Of a DNA stretch of 64,000 nucleotides, positions 1 to 12,371 are shown one piece after another. A program made the position numbers and the translations under genes. Within the stretch, counting starts at the first letter, position 1, and each line of letters begins with the position of its first letter. Under the pieces are notes generated by a model. That model saw nothing but the letters and a program-made list of their open reading frames with translations. It did not search any database and was not told where the DNA came from. This DNA is from Lumbricus rubellus (lineage: Eukaryota > Annelida > Clitellata > Crassiclitellata > Lumbricidae), in assembly GCA_945859605.1 (NCBI GenBank), contig OX243815.1:42295459-42359458 (forward strand), read 5' to 3'.

Positions 1-48
1 TTTAATGCCATAGATGGATGGATTTTAAAAAATCGATATTTATAAATG

Positions 49-230
49 AACGGACGGATGCATGAATGGGTGGATGGGTGCGTAGGAGGATAGGTAGGTG
101 GTGGATGGATGGAAGGAAGAAAGGATGAATGGATGAATGGATTGATTGATGGATGGATGGATGGATGGATGGGCGGATCAATGGGTGTGTGGGTTGGTAG
201 GTGGGTGGATGGAAGGGTTGATGAAAACCC
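49..230. repeat. (TGGA)n-like imperfect tetranucleotide repeat
   Basis: Degenerate TGGA/TGAA units. Reading frames across it give only histidine/proline/serine-rich artefacts. Confidence 0.9.
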
Positions 231-484
231 TCGCTGCTTGTACATAATAGTCGTGCATAGTTATACAGATTGATAGGCAGACCAAACAGGACAGGCTTAT
301 CGACTGGCGACACGGTGGATAACAAAGATCCAAGCGCAACAAAAATGGGTTTAACTGTTGTCAAGCACAAGAAATGAGTGAGTGACATGTCTGGTTATTT
401 ACGTCTGACGGGGAGTGGGGTGGGGGCAAAAGAGGAGAGCTTGCCACTCCACTGGATTGGCTTAAATTGCATCGGCAGATCAAC

Positions 485-485
<1 letters not shown>
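231..485. other. non-coding stretch, nothing recognised
   Basis: Mixed sequence between two tetranucleotide repeats, with no convincing coding signal on either strand. Confidence 0.5.
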
Positions 486-524
<39 letters not shown>

Positions 525-525
525 G
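486..525. repeat. (CTGT)n microsatellite
   Basis: Ten uninterrupted CTGT units. Confidence 0.97.
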
Positions 526-683
526 AGGACCTTGGCAAACGAAAGTATAAACCACTCAACCGCTGCAACCGTACACGTGTAGCAGCAGCAGCAGCATCTG
601 TATAGCCGCATCCATTGGCATCGTTTGGTATCGGCTGCATGGTGGCCGTTCACGATCGAGGAATGCAAATTCAATTGCTCAAG

Positions 684-800
684 ATATATATACATGTATA
701 TATATATGCAGTGGTCGATGAAGAGAAAGAACTCATATATATATATATATTATATATATATATATTTAGCTGATCTGAATATATAAAAAATATATAGATC
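684..800. repeat. AT-rich (TA)n tract
   Basis: Alternating TA runs broken by a few GC bases. Confidence 0.85.
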
Positions 801-1109
801 TATTATATTCAGTATATTCGGGAACGGACAACGCGTTTGGACGGGTACACGATGGTCCGATAGCTAAGCTTATATAACCAAATACATCTTGCAAGGTGTC
901 TCTGTCTGTAGCTTTCGTTTCCTGGCCATCTTTTCTCGCATCATCACTTGGTCTGTGTGTATGTCTTTTGTGTGTCTAAACGTATATGTGTATGTATGTG
1001 TGTGTATGTCTTTTGTGTGTCTAAACGTATCTGTGTTCCGCTTCACATAATTATGACCTCGCTCTGGTATTGTTGGTGTTACGGTTGACAGATTTCTAAT
1101 GTCTTGCCG

Positions 1110-1760
1110 TGTCTGTCTTACTAAGTATCTCTGTGTTCGTCTGCATCTCCTTCTGTAACTGTCTCTCGGTCTCTGTCTCTGTCTGTGTGTCCTTGTCTGT
1201 CTCTCTTTATCTCTCTGCCTTTCTGCATGTCTCTGTGTCTGCGTCTCTGCGTCTGTCTTTCTGTCTCTCTGTCTCGGTATCTCGGTTACTCTGTCTCTGT
1301 CTCTCTCTCTCTCTGTCTTTTTCTACCAACTTGTGGTTTCTTAACGCAGTTTCTCTTACACTATCTCTGTCTGCCTCTTTATTTCTCAGTCTGTTTGTGC
1401 ATGTGTTTCTCTCTTTGTCACACTATCTCTCTGTCTCTCTCTGTCACTCCCTGTCTAAGTCTCTCTGTCTCTCCCTGTCTTTCTGTCTCTCTGGCTTTCT
1501 CAGTCTTTTTGTCTATCTGTCTCTCTGTCTCTCTCTGTCACTCTCTGTCTCTCTATCTTTCTATGTCGCTATCTCTCTCTGTGTGTGTCTTTCTGTCCTT
1601 GTCTGTCTACATGTATACAGTCTCTCTGCCTCTCTGTATCTCTGTCTCTCTGTCTCTCTGTCTCTCTGTTTCTCTGTCTGTCTGTCTGTCTGTATGTTTG
1701 TCTGTCAGCATTTCTCTATATCTCTCTCTTACTCTGTCTATTGACTGGCCATCTGTTTCT
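1110..1760. repeat. Pyrimidine-rich (CTCT/CTGT)n tract
   Basis: Long degenerate CTCTGTCT repeat. The open frames are serine/leucine/cysteine-rich because of the repeat and are not genes. Confidence 0.9.
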
Positions 1761-1908
1761 GTTCAGTCAGTTTGTCTGCGTCCTATTCCGACGTCAATGT
1801 TTCTCTTCAATTTCCCTCACTTTGTCTCTCTCAACCTTTTCCTCTTCTTCTCTTCCGGTCACGCTTGCAATTTATCCTGAATAAACTTCCTTGTCAGTCA
1901 CCAAGACA

Positions 1909-2335
1909 GCGAGTCTGGCTGTCTGTCTGTCTGTCTACCCGTCTGTCTGTCTACCTGTTTGTCTGTCTGTCTTCTTGTCTGTCTTTCTGTCTGGCTGTCT
2001 ACCTGTCTGTCTGTCTACCTGTCTGTCTGTCTATCAGTATGTATAATTGTGTATCTATCTGTTTGTCTAACTGTCTATCTGTTTGTCTGTCTGTATGTAT
2101 GTCTGTCTGTCTGTCTGTCTGTCTACCTGTCTGTCTATCTGTTTGTCTTTGTACCTGTCTGTCTGTGTACCTGTCTGTCTGCCTGTCTACCTGTCTGTCT
2201 GTCTACCTGTCTGTTTATATGTCTGTCTGCTTGTCTGTCTGTCTGTGTACCTGTCTGTCTATCAGTATGTGTAATTGTGTATCTATCTGTTTGTTTAACT
2301 ATCTATCTGTTTGTCTGTCTGTCTGTCAGTCTGGC
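1909..2335. repeat. (CTGT)n array with CTAC and CTAT variants
   Basis: Tetranucleotide array in which CTGTCTGTCTAC blocks recur, giving a higher-order period. Confidence 0.92.
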
Positions 2336-2690
2336 CAGAGCAATTCGCAGCTGCGTATACAATCCTGAAGCAAGCATTCCTATGCAACAGAGTTGCCAAA
2401 ACGGTTTGCGTAGGTCTCTTTTTTGACCCCATCAATCAGTTATACTGTTACGTTTTAGCATTCACGACGCAGTGTGACGACTAAGTTACATGCTTAGATC
2501 TAGTCAGAGTTGCGGTTCCATGCGCGAGGAATTGCTGCGTTGAAGATCTTTGTGCGTGCAGCCAATAATTAATTATTGTCATGCAGCTTGTGATCCATGG
2601 GAAAAACGGCGGCTTTAATAGCGCTCCATGATTCTGGAAACGCGGGACTCTTCATTTCGCTTTTGACCTGGTTTCCTCCCGACTCGTAGC
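2336..2690. other. non-coding stretch, nothing recognised
   Basis: Ordinary mixed-composition sequence without a supported ORF, RNA or repeat. Confidence 0.5.
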
Positions 2691-2693
2691 TGA

Positions 2694-3300
2694 CAGGAGG
2701 AGGAGGAGAGAAAAAGAAAGAGAGAAGGAAGGAGAAGTAGGGATGGGAAGAGGATATTATGGTGTGAGAAGATGGGGACTAAGAGGATCGGTACAAGGAT
2801 GAGGAAGAGGAGGAACAGGAGGAAGAGGAATAGAAAGAAAGACGAAGAGGACGAAGAGGAGGATTAGCGAGAGGAGGAGAAAGAAGAGGAGGAGAAAAAA
2901 AGGCTCAGGAAGAAGAGGGGGGAGAAAGAAGAAAAGGAGAAGTTGGAGGAAAGGAAGAAAGAGAATGGGGAAGGCTTAGTAAGATTATGAGGAAGAAGAG
3001 GAGAAGCAAGAAAGAGGATGCGGAAAGGAGGTGAAGGAGGAAGAATTGAGGAGGAGCAAGACGCATACATGTAGATGAATGAATAAAAGGAGGATTTACT
3101 AGAAGATGAAAAAGAGTGGAGGAGAAAGAAAAGGAGGAGAAGGGAGAGGGAGAATTAGAGCTGGGCAAGGAATTAGGGAAAAATTGAGGACGATGAAGGG
3201 GGACGAGGAGTAAAAGAACGAGGAGGAATAGGTGGAGGAGAGAAGGAGCAGTGGGATGAGGAGTAGGAGAAGAGGGAGAGGTTAGTGGGTTGATATGAAG
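2694..3300. repeat. Purine-rich (GGA/GAA)n tract
   Basis: About 600 bp of strongly strand-asymmetric AGG/GAA sequence. Confidence 0.88.
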
Positions 3301-4254
3301 TTTCAAAGAAGAATTATGAAAAGGAGTAACGGGAAAAAACACGACGAACAACAACAGAATGACAATGAGTATACGCGGATGTAGATGACGAATAGTTGGA
3401 GCAAAAAGACAGAGGACAGATGGGAATAACCACAAGACAAAGAAGGAAAGAGAAAGAGAGGGGCTGGAGGCAGATGGCATATAACGAGGCAGAGGTTAAC
3501 GAAGAAGGCCATCCGCAAATCACAGAAGAATTGTCACTGGAAACGAACACACGGATATTCCCGATCAAACGTGCTCGCCCTAGGCCTTGGAATAATCTCT
3601 TTTCACCATTAGTGTTTCCCATTGCATTTCCATGTTCAAGAGAAAAACTTATTTGTCACTTATTGGTTCTGGATCCCTGAATCCTACTATGTATGCCTCC
3701 CCTGCAATCAATTGCCTGCCCGCTGTGCATCAAATCGAGTAATCTGTGCATGCAGACGTAATGTACTCGAAACCGACATTCATTGTGTTCAATCTCTTAG
3801 TTTTTGTTAACTAGCCAAGCTCTTCAAAGTTTGCCAATAATTAAAAGCATACAAAATAATGGTTGCTATCTTTTCCATATAAAAGGGTAACCATCCCTGT
3901 CGGTGGGACGATTGTTCCATAGGGAATTCTCTCCATTTGCATTTAGCCAATATAATAGATTACTCGTATAGTGTGATGTTGGAAGATAATTTAAACACTG
4001 AAATTTTTTGTGGTTTAAAGCCTACATGCAGAGGAGATTTAATAATCAGAAGATGGGCGAACATAAAGAAGGGGTATGAGAACGAGAAAGTGGAGAAGGA
4101 GAAGGAGGAGAAGAATTATGGGGAGGGCTGGGGTGTCCCACAGGTGCAGGACCATGACTTATTCACTTTGTCAGTCATCCTTTTTACAGCCCCACGGGAG
4201 CTATATAACGCGCGCTTGCGTTTCATCACAGGCTTGCTTGGCACTCAATCGAGA
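3301..4254. other. non-coding stretch, nothing recognised
   Basis: Short ORFs here (for example 3937-4302) run into the flanking purine tracts and show no domain or motif. Confidence 0.5.
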
Positions 4255-4825
4255 ATTTGCGATGGAGAAGGAAGAGGAGGAGGGACTGGTGGAGGAGAAT
4301 GAAGAGTAGGACGAGTAGAAGATGCGCAAGCAGTCGTGAAGGAGGAGTAGCGCAAGGGGAAGTAGTAAAGAAAGAAGGGATAACTAGTGTGGACAAAGAA
4401 GGGAAGTGGTGGCGGGGGAGGAGGGGAGGCGGAGGGGAGGCGGGGGCAAGATTACGGATCAACCAAGTGGAAACTGAACGGAACAATGAGGAATAGGAGG
4501 ATGAGAAAGATTGTGAGAGGAAGAATGAGGAGGAGGGGAGAGGACGGAGAAGGAGAAGGAGGACAAGGAGGAGCAGGAGGAGAAGGAGGAAGATTGCGAG
4601 AAGGAAGATGAGGAGGAGAGGAGAGGACGGAGAAGGAGAAGGAGCAGGAGCAGGAGCAGGAGCAGGAAGATTGGAAGAAGGAGGAGGAGGAGGAGGGAAG
4701 AGACGGAGAAGGATGATAAGGAGAAAGAGGAGAAGGAGGAGGAAGATTGGAAGGAGGAAGAGAAGGAGGAGGAAGATTGGAAGGAGGAGGAGAAGGAGGA
4801 GGAAGAGAGGAGAGGACGGTGAGAG
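4255..4825. repeat. Second purine-rich (GGA)n tract
   Basis: AGGAGGAGAAGGAGG-type sequence, including a GGAGCA sub-array near 4640-4665. Confidence 0.9.
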
Positions 4826-4962
4826 ATGTGAGTGCGAACAATTTGTCGTCAATCATTTTGATGCAGAAGCAGTGTGATGGTGATTTCTCTTCAAGGTCTG
4901 TTGACAAAACATCTGAGGTCGATTGTCGTCTGATTGGTCAATCACTTGAATGAGGCGGGACG

Positions 4963-5245
4963 CCATCGTCGTCGTCATCGTCATCGTCGTCGTCATCATC
5001 GTCATCATTATCATCGTCATCATCGTCGTCGTCGTCGTCATCGTCATCATCATCGTCGTCGTCATCATCGTCACCATTATCATCACCAATATCATCATCA
5101 TCATCATCATCAACAACATCATCACCATCATCATCATCATCGTCACCATTATCATCACCAATATCATCATCATCATCATCAACAACAACATCATCACCAA
5201 CAACAACAACATCAACATCATCATCATCAACAACATCAGCAGTAG
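4963..5245. repeat. (CAT/CGT)n trinucleotide array
   Basis: Compound CATCGT, CATCAT and CAACAA repeat. It is the complement of the GAT arrays found elsewhere in the window. Confidence 0.95.
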
Positions 5246-5573
5246 CATCCTCAAATAATTCTTCTTCTTCAATTAATAAATTAATAAATGGACCAAATAG
5301 CATCATAAAAACATTTCATAGATCAACCAAATTCAGCTCTTTAGAGAATCTAAGTCGCAAACTGTGTGATATTTGGCGCAAAATGTGAACCTGAAGGAAC
5401 CTCCAGTATGTTTAGCTTTATTAATTTACACATACACCCTATGCATCGTAGGCACAGTGCACACCCAATCTGGAATTAAGTAGGCTATGCAACCCAAGCA
5501 GGAACTTTGTTGCACACTGCACGCACACACCAATTGTTTCAGTGCAACAAAACATTGGCCCACAGTGCAATAT
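5246..5573. other. non-coding stretch, nothing recognised
   Basis: Unique-looking sequence between two microsatellites. No gene seen. Confidence 0.5.
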
Positions 5574-5575
5574 TA

Positions 5576-5647
<72 letters not shown>

Positions 5648-5681
5648 GTTATTATTATTATTGTTATTATTATTATAATCA
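5574..5681. repeat. (ATT)n microsatellite
   Basis: Near-perfect ATT repeat of about 35 units. Confidence 0.97.
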
Positions 5682-5689
5682 AATTTAAT

Positions 5690-6470
5690 GACATCGATGT
5701 TGCTGTTCATCCAAAGGCATCAATCGATGATGGCTTTAATAAAAATAATAATGTCAGTCAAAGCCGAAGTTATTAAAGAGGTCAAGTCGAAAGCCGATAA
5801 GTCAGAAATAAAAGGAGAAGTCAAGCTAGACGCAGGTTATCAAGCTGGAACAGAGGCGAGTCTTAACCTTATACATGTAGTTCCAGATGACAATAGAAAA
5901 CGGTTTTACGGCTCAACTTGGAGGCGCATTACGAAGTAATATTGCCATTATTATTGAGCAATTTTTGGTGCGAGGCAGTTTGTATACGAATCTGATTTGA
6001 TTGGGTTCAATATTTGCGGGAAATACAGATCCATGTTTCGAGTGGCAGACACTTGGCATGCTGTGATGGCAGACGATGCCACTCGTTGGCCATCCAAGTC
6101 TTCATATCCGGTATTCGATAAGGCAGGAGAGAGACCGACCATCAAACGGTTCGCGTGGACTCGAACGTTTTTGTGGCGGACAAGCGAAAGTTTGCTTTGG
6201 GACGGCCATGTATACTGTAAGTTATACGTAATGTACGTATATATGAGGTCGCTACCAATTTTTATGACTGGTGATTGTCGTTAGTTACTGTACTGCTTGG
6301 GCATGCGATGGCACATTAAGTTATGCAACTTGAAAGCGTTATTTCGAACTGAAGCTGGTTAAATGGGACGGTTTCCAATTAAATCTTGTATCTGTCTTGT
6401 AAGCTGTCTTGGAGTTTAGCCTCGTCAGAGTGTAGCGAGTAACGGTTTGAAAATAGATTTCGTAACCAAT
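5690..6470. other. non-coding stretch with one undecided ORF
   Basis: A 95-codon + strand frame (5997-6284) has ordinary amino-acid composition, and a consensus-like donor GTAAGT occurs inside it near 6217. It could be an exon fragment, but I recognise no family and find no partner exon. Confidence 0.3.
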
Positions 6471-6477
6471 CGTAATT

Positions 6478-6690
6478 GTGGGGCGCGGTGGTGCAGAGGT
6501 GGGTTCGGTGCCTTGGAGCCGCAAGGTTCCAGGTTCAATTCCACCTCAAGGTTCCGCGAATTTAGGGACCTTGAGCAAGTCCTTCACTTGTAATTGCTCG
6601 TACGCTTCGACTTGAAACTAAGATGCAGTATCCCCGCGATATTCGGGAGCGCCTCTGAGTAGCGAGTTTCAAGAGACGCAAATGCGAGAA
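6478..6690 (+). mobile_element. tRNA-derived SINE copy 1
   Basis: The head resembles a tRNA with a degenerate A box (GTGGTGCAGAGG) and a B-box-like GGTTCAATTCC. A shared body follows (GGGAGCGCCTCTGAGTAG is diagnostic). The same body recurs at 12725, 13579, 42898 and 51338. Confidence 0.8.
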
Positions 6691-6727
6691 ATTTTAAAAA
6701 AAACCAAAATAATCAAAAACTTGTAAT

Positions 6728-6845
6728 TTTTACAGTGCCCCAAAAGCGTAGTCGTGGGAACCAGCTTACTCACAGGCGCTCAATCACAACAAAGTCGATA
6801 TAGGCAGGAGGTTAAGATCCGGGGAGTCAGACAGGCAATGGTTAT
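6728..6845 (+). repeat. Interspersed segment found downstream of SINE copies
   Basis: Contains CAGGCGCTCAATCA, AACAAAGTCGATA and GGNGGGTCAG-like blocks. The same order of blocks is present at 13855-13935, also just after a SINE. Confidence 0.55.
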
Positions 6846-6849
6846 GCTG

Positions 6850-7549
6850 CACATAGTCTGAGACTCAGATGGTCAACATATGGTTGGAAGCTGTCGATGC
6901 ATCAATTATCTTTTCATGAACCTATTATACTCCAGATATTGTTATGTTACCAATCTGTCATCTATTTGTTCTGTTATATTCTATCTTAACCGCTTACTTA
7001 ATTATATGCCCAATAAATTTAATTATCGATGGAACAGAAATGAAATGATGACGAAATGCATTATATGACGTCACAGTTTCGATGACGAAATGATGACGTC
7101 AACGCTGACTCCGTTCTTTTGATGAATCTAGGGATATATGACAGCTCATAATTTTTCTTTCGAATTAAGATGTTGCAAGAAATGCAAGGCGCTACATAAA
7201 TTAAGTTAGAAGGATGATCTGAAACTTAGATGAATCCGGGGCATTATCTGTTTTTAAAATCTGGAGCCGACGCAGTTCAGGGTGGAACAAAAGGTCTGAA
7301 AATTGGAGACAAGAAGAAAGGTATCACTATATATATATAATATAGGCCTACATATTATAATTATAGGCTTACCTCATTCACTAGTATTAAATATCAATGA
7401 ATTTTGTTGCACACAAAAGTCTAATGGAACATTCACGAGCCGTGCACTAAGCACAGTATAACCGTTTCGAAACATTAGACTGATATATTCTGCGTTCCCT
7501 TCCGCGGGACGTGTGTAACTCTTTTCAAAAAGTAGGCATATTATATATG
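6850..7549. other. non-coding stretch, nothing recognised
   Basis: AT-rich sequence with one TAGGCCTA octamer at 7343. No coding signal. Confidence 0.5.
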
Positions 7550-7551
7550 TA

Positions 7552-8870
7552 GGGGAGGGTGCCCCAAGACGGGACGATTCACAGTATTTGCTCCAAATCA
7601 CCTTTGCTGATGACAATACATATTTGCAACTTCTTCCATCCTTTAAACTAATCCTTTAAGCACTAATTGGCATATCATATGCAAGAAAACAATGTATGGT
7701 TCAGACGAGACAGCGAACTTTTGTTGACCTACAAATCGTCCCATCTTGGGCACCGGGTGCCCCAAGATGGGACACAGGAGTGCCCATGATGGGACATCGA
7801 TTATATCAACTTCTTCCATGTTTAACATATTTATTTAATTAATCAACTCAACAAGAATGATGATGCATGCATACATACACACATACATAATTATATACAT
7901 ACATAGTTTACATGTGTACTTACATACATACAATGTCATACATACTTACATGCATGCATACATGCAATGCATACATACATGTATTATGTATATGTGTAGG
8001 CCTATGCATGCATGTATGTAGGCTATGTACTATGTATTGTATGTATGTATGTATGTATGTATGTATGTATGTATGTATGTATGTATGTATGTATGTATGT
8101 ATGTATGTATGTATGTATGTATGTATGTATGTATGTATGTATGTATGTATTGTTTGTATGTATGTATGTATGTTTGTATACATACATGCATACATACAAT
8201 ACATACATACATGCATGCATTTGTGTGTATGTATGTATGTATGTATGTATGTATGCATGTATGTATGCATGTATGTATGTATGTATGTATGTATGTATGT
8301 ATGTATGTATGTATGTATGTATGTATGTACGTATGTATGTATGTCCTTATTAAGAAGTTGCTTTACAGCATACAACTGGTATGCGACATGTGCCCAAGAC
8401 GGGACGTGCAGTTGTTACACGGTTTACCATTGGAATATGACGTGTGCCCAAGACGGGACGCGTCCCGTCTTGGGCACACAAAGCATGTCTCATCTTGTGC
8501 ACTCTATGCATGATGTGTGAACGCATCAATTTTTAATGTAACAACGACATATTATCGCCCATCTCAAAATACATGCGTTAGATTACATGTTTTACTGTGT
8601 TTAGCCACCAAGCACGTTTCGAAATGTTTCCGTAAAGTGGTGACTTTGTGCGGTTATTTAAAATCGCAAAATCGTAAGCTTACTAGCACAAAACGAAAAA
8701 TGCTTATCTGCAAGTCGGATATAGTTAGCATAGAGACTGAAACTCGTACATACATAGACAAGGTAATCGTCGATTCATTGAGTGATAATAAGAAATAAAC
8801 GCGCAAAACGACTGCGAGAAAACTGCATCGTCTCATCTTGTGCACCGTCCCGTCTTGGGGCACCCTCCCC
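7552..8870. mobile_element. TA-flanked non-autonomous DNA transposon with sub-terminal repeats
   Basis: The ends are inverted repeats of at least 25 bp beginning GGGGAGGGTGCCCCAAGACG, and TA sits on both sides (7550-7551 and 8871-8872), as for Tc1/mariner-type insertion. The core motif GCCC(C)AAGANGGGAC recurs in both orientations near 7738-7795 and 8388-8475 and is a likely transposase-binding site. No transposase frame is visible. A (ATGT)n array sits in the middle. Confidence 0.85.
8037..8345. repeat. (ATGT)n microsatellite
   Basis: Two ATGT blocks separated near 8150-8225 by a degenerate stretch containing inverted ACAT units. Confidence 0.97.
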
Positions 8871-8872
8871 TA

Positions 8873-9061
8873 CTCAAGACTTCTCTTTGGCTGTTCCTGG
8901 GTCACGAGCGCCTCTGAATAGTCGTCTTGAAAAGTTGCTAGATGAATTCCATGGATAAATAGATGGATGGATATTGATGGGAAAAATCGATGGACGATTG
9001 GCTCAGTTTGAATCTTAACGACATAAGCAATCAGTATTTTCCAACAGAGATTATTATTATC

Positions 9062-9092
<31 letters not shown>

Positions 9093-9523
9093 TTTTTATT
9101 GAAACCTTTGCCAAAACAACAACAGAATAGCAGAGCAAAAGCAGTATCACAAAAACAAATTGGCACATAGGTTACAAGGGACTCCAAAAGGGATAATAAT
9201 CAGATCATCAGTAGAACCATTCTTACCTTGATCAACTCCAGAAGTTGTTCATCGTGTACGTTCTATCGGATTTCACTCTTTCTCTTCCATTCTACGTGAG
9301 AGACGAACTAAGCGATCTTGTTATAGATGAGAAGATAGAAGAATGAACGAACTTTATCTTGAACACATTGATTGGAATGTACGTGCACTTCAGTGTTACA
9401 AGACGAGAACGTATTCCTTTCAATGCGTTTTGTTTCTACGACTGACCAAGTTCTGATTATGCTCGCACAATAAAATTATATCGTCGCTTGCCTGTGTCTC
9501 TAAAACCTCATTTCTTCGTTGAG
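8873..9523. other. non-coding stretch with a short (CAAT)n run
   Basis: A (TCAA)n run occurs near 9062-9092. A possible decayed SINE tail (GAGCGCCTCTGAATAG) lies near 8908. Confidence 0.45.
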
Positions 9524-9865
9524 TCAAACATCAGTTCTTCATTGAGTCAAATATCAGTTCTTCATTGAGTCAAATGTAATTTCTTCGTCGAGTCAAATAT
9601 CAGTTCTGCGTTGAGTCAAAGATAAGTTCTTCATTGAGTCAAATATCAGTTCTTCGTTGAGTCAAATATTAGTTCTTCATTGAGTCAAATATCAGTTCTT
9701 CATTGAGTCAAATATTAGTTCTTCATTGAGTCAAATATCAGTTCTTCATTGAGTCAAATATTAGTTCTTCATTGAGTCAAATATCAGTTCTTCATTGAGT
9801 CAAATATCAGTTCTGCGTTGAGTCAAATATAATTTCTTTGTCGAGTCATATATCATATCTTCACT
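9524..9865. repeat. 23-bp minisatellite
   Basis: About fourteen copies of a 23-bp unit built around TTCTTCATTGAGTCAAAT, with single-base variants. The units are contiguous, so this is not a CRISPR-style array. Confidence 0.93.
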
Positions 9866-10215
9866 GACTCAATAGTCGATTCATTATCGTGTAAAGAGTC
9901 TTTATATCTACACCGCGTTACTTATAATTATTCACTAAATTGCTCAATCAATGCTTCACTTACGCGTAGTTCCAATATCCCACAGCATCATCTCTACGCA
10001 GCGTTACTCCATTCACTAAATCACTCAATTACTTCTTCATTGAGCCACTTTCCACGCCACTTGTCCTCCTCCTCCGACAGCCACACAGCAGATAACATCC
10101 ATACAACTCACCCGAGATACGGCAGACGCTGCAGACCTCTTTGATGTTTCACGCAGCAGCAGTGATGGATTGATGATCAATTGATGCCATTGGGATGATG
10201 GTTCTGTTTCCGCAG

Positions 10216-10474
10216 CTGATTCCGGTGGAAAGGAGGGTGAAAGCGGTGAGAATACCGCCCTGCTGCAGAGGCAGAGGAAGCTGCAGAGCCGACGGGAGCC
10301 GACGGGAGATGTGTTCGGCGACTACGTTCAGCCGACCTCGGCCGAGTTCTTCGGCGCACTACTGCTCCTCATCTACGTTGAAGTCGTCGCTCAGCTGTCG
10401 CCGTGCGCCGTTGTACGCGGTGCGGCGCACGGACTCACGCTCGGTGCGCTCATCGTCTGCTTCCAGGATGTTAG
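10216..10474 (+). CDS. AQP: Aquaporin exon a (N-terminal region, TM1-TM2)
   Basis: Acceptor TTCTGTTTCCGCAG and donor GTACTC (phase 2). The hydrophobic frame runs [10 protein letters not shown] to [14 protein letters not shown], and its last two bases AG combine with T of the next exon to give Ser. Confidence 0.85.
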
Positions 10475-11191
10475 GTACTCATAATATAAGTATGCAGATG
10501 TATTGTCAGGGCCGGATTAAGGCATGTTCAACATGTTCGGCGGAACAGGGGCCCCACACTTTAGGGGGCCCCCACAAATGTGTAAAAAAAATTGAGAAAA
10601 TTTCGGCCACACGACTATTTTTGAGAAAATTTTGAATGACTTTTTCCCAAAAATTTTGAATGACTAAAAAAAAAGGTCATCATCAACTTTTTGGGCGGAT
10701 GAAATGGTATGAGTTTCCCAAAAATTTCGGCGGATGACTAAAAAAAAGGTCATCAAGTTTTTGGGCGGATTAAATGGTAAATGGTATGATTTTCCAAAAC
10801 ATTTCGGCGGATGACTTAAAAAAAGTCATCAACTTTTTGGGCGGATGAAATGGTATGATTTTCCAAAAAATTTCAGCGGATGATTGAAAAGAAAAGTCGT
10901 CAACTTTTTTGGCGGATGAAATGGTATGATTTTCCCGAAAAATTTGAAAAATTTTCCGCCAAAAAAAAACCGAAAAGGGCCCCCACAAAAATTTCCGAAC
11001 AGGGCCCCGACATTGCTTAATCTGGCCCTGTGTATTGTAGTGGCTCATAGGTTGATACATAGATCTATACATATAATAGCCTATGTATGTGTGTGTGCGT
11101 ATGTGTGTGTGCGTGTGTGTGTGCGTGTGTGTGCACGGTGTGTTTGTATGCACGGTGCATGTGAGCGCGAAGAGTGAGAGAGGGAGAGAGA

Positions 11192-11240
<49 letters not shown>

Positions 11241-12315
11241 ATAAAGAGAGACCGAGAGACAGACAAAGAGACTGAGAAACAGAGACAGAGAGCACCATCT
11301 GATGCCTGTCTATATATAGGTTAATTATTCATAGATTATAATAGGTATGTATAGACGCTATACTTCCTTGCATCAATTGTTATATGATATAATCATATAA
11401 ATTATCCCATGCATACATTTCCCGGATGTGCATAAAACACACAAAAGATATATAGAGCCTACACAAGCTGTATCTGTATGCAAACACGTAGGGTCATCGG
11501 CAGTATAAAAAAGACTTACGGAGTTCACGTTAAACTGTGAAGCATGCACTCCTACAAGTTGTGCTAAGATCGGTTTGGTTGTATCTCTGTCTGCTCCTGT
11601 AAGTATTCGTGGTTTCATTTATATTATATAGACATAATTGTAATAAAATTGTGTTTAGAACTAAGTTTGCCCTCTGGTAAAAATGTTGCATCTGTCAAGA
11701 ATAAGCTCCTGGGCAGCAGTGGAACAACGAGTTTGCAGCAATAAACATTTATGCAGCTTTCCTATTATAGCAGGTAACTATTTTTAAGTGAGCCTTTAAG
11801 CTACATGTGACATATAATAATTATTGATCTATTTCATTGACACTACACATTTAGATCTATTAACGTTGATATTATTTTTATAAGTAGGACATAGTGACAC
11901 TATGTTTATTTTATAATCGTTGTCAATGCCTTCCATGGAACTATTTCAAGCACATTTTACAACTCCCATATAATGAAACAACACTCAAAAGATCAGAGAG
12001 GAGAAGTACCAAATTTTCCTTCTTAACCAATCTTGCTATAGGCTCTCCAATGTGCTCTTGCGTCAAATAGCAATCAACAGGCATTGGCGACTCAGATTAT
12101 ATAAAACTTGAGATCTTCTGAAGCAAGAAAATATGGCCGAGCAAAGAGAGAGGGAGTGAGAGAGAGGATTTGGAGATAAAGGCATCAATTGTTTTATTGC
12201 GGTGTGCTATTATAACTCTCAGATCTCTTCCGACCGCCCGAAAAACGAGCGCACTCTGTTTAGATAGATAGTCCCCAAAGCGTTAGATGAGTCGCGTGTA
12301 CTAGGCCTACTCACA

Positions 12316-12371
<56 letters not shown>

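Noticed and set aside
1109..2426. Long overlapping + strand ORFs rich in Ser, Leu and Cys
   Set aside because: They are translations of CTCT/CTGT repeats. All three frames stay open and composition follows the repeat.
5997..6284. Possible host exon (95 codons, followed by a GTAAGT-like donor)
   Set aside because: No family recognised, no acceptor or partner exon identified; kept only as an undecided ORF.
9524..9865. Regular short repeats resembling a CRISPR array
   Set aside because: The 23-bp units are contiguous with no unique spacers, and the DNA is clearly animal.
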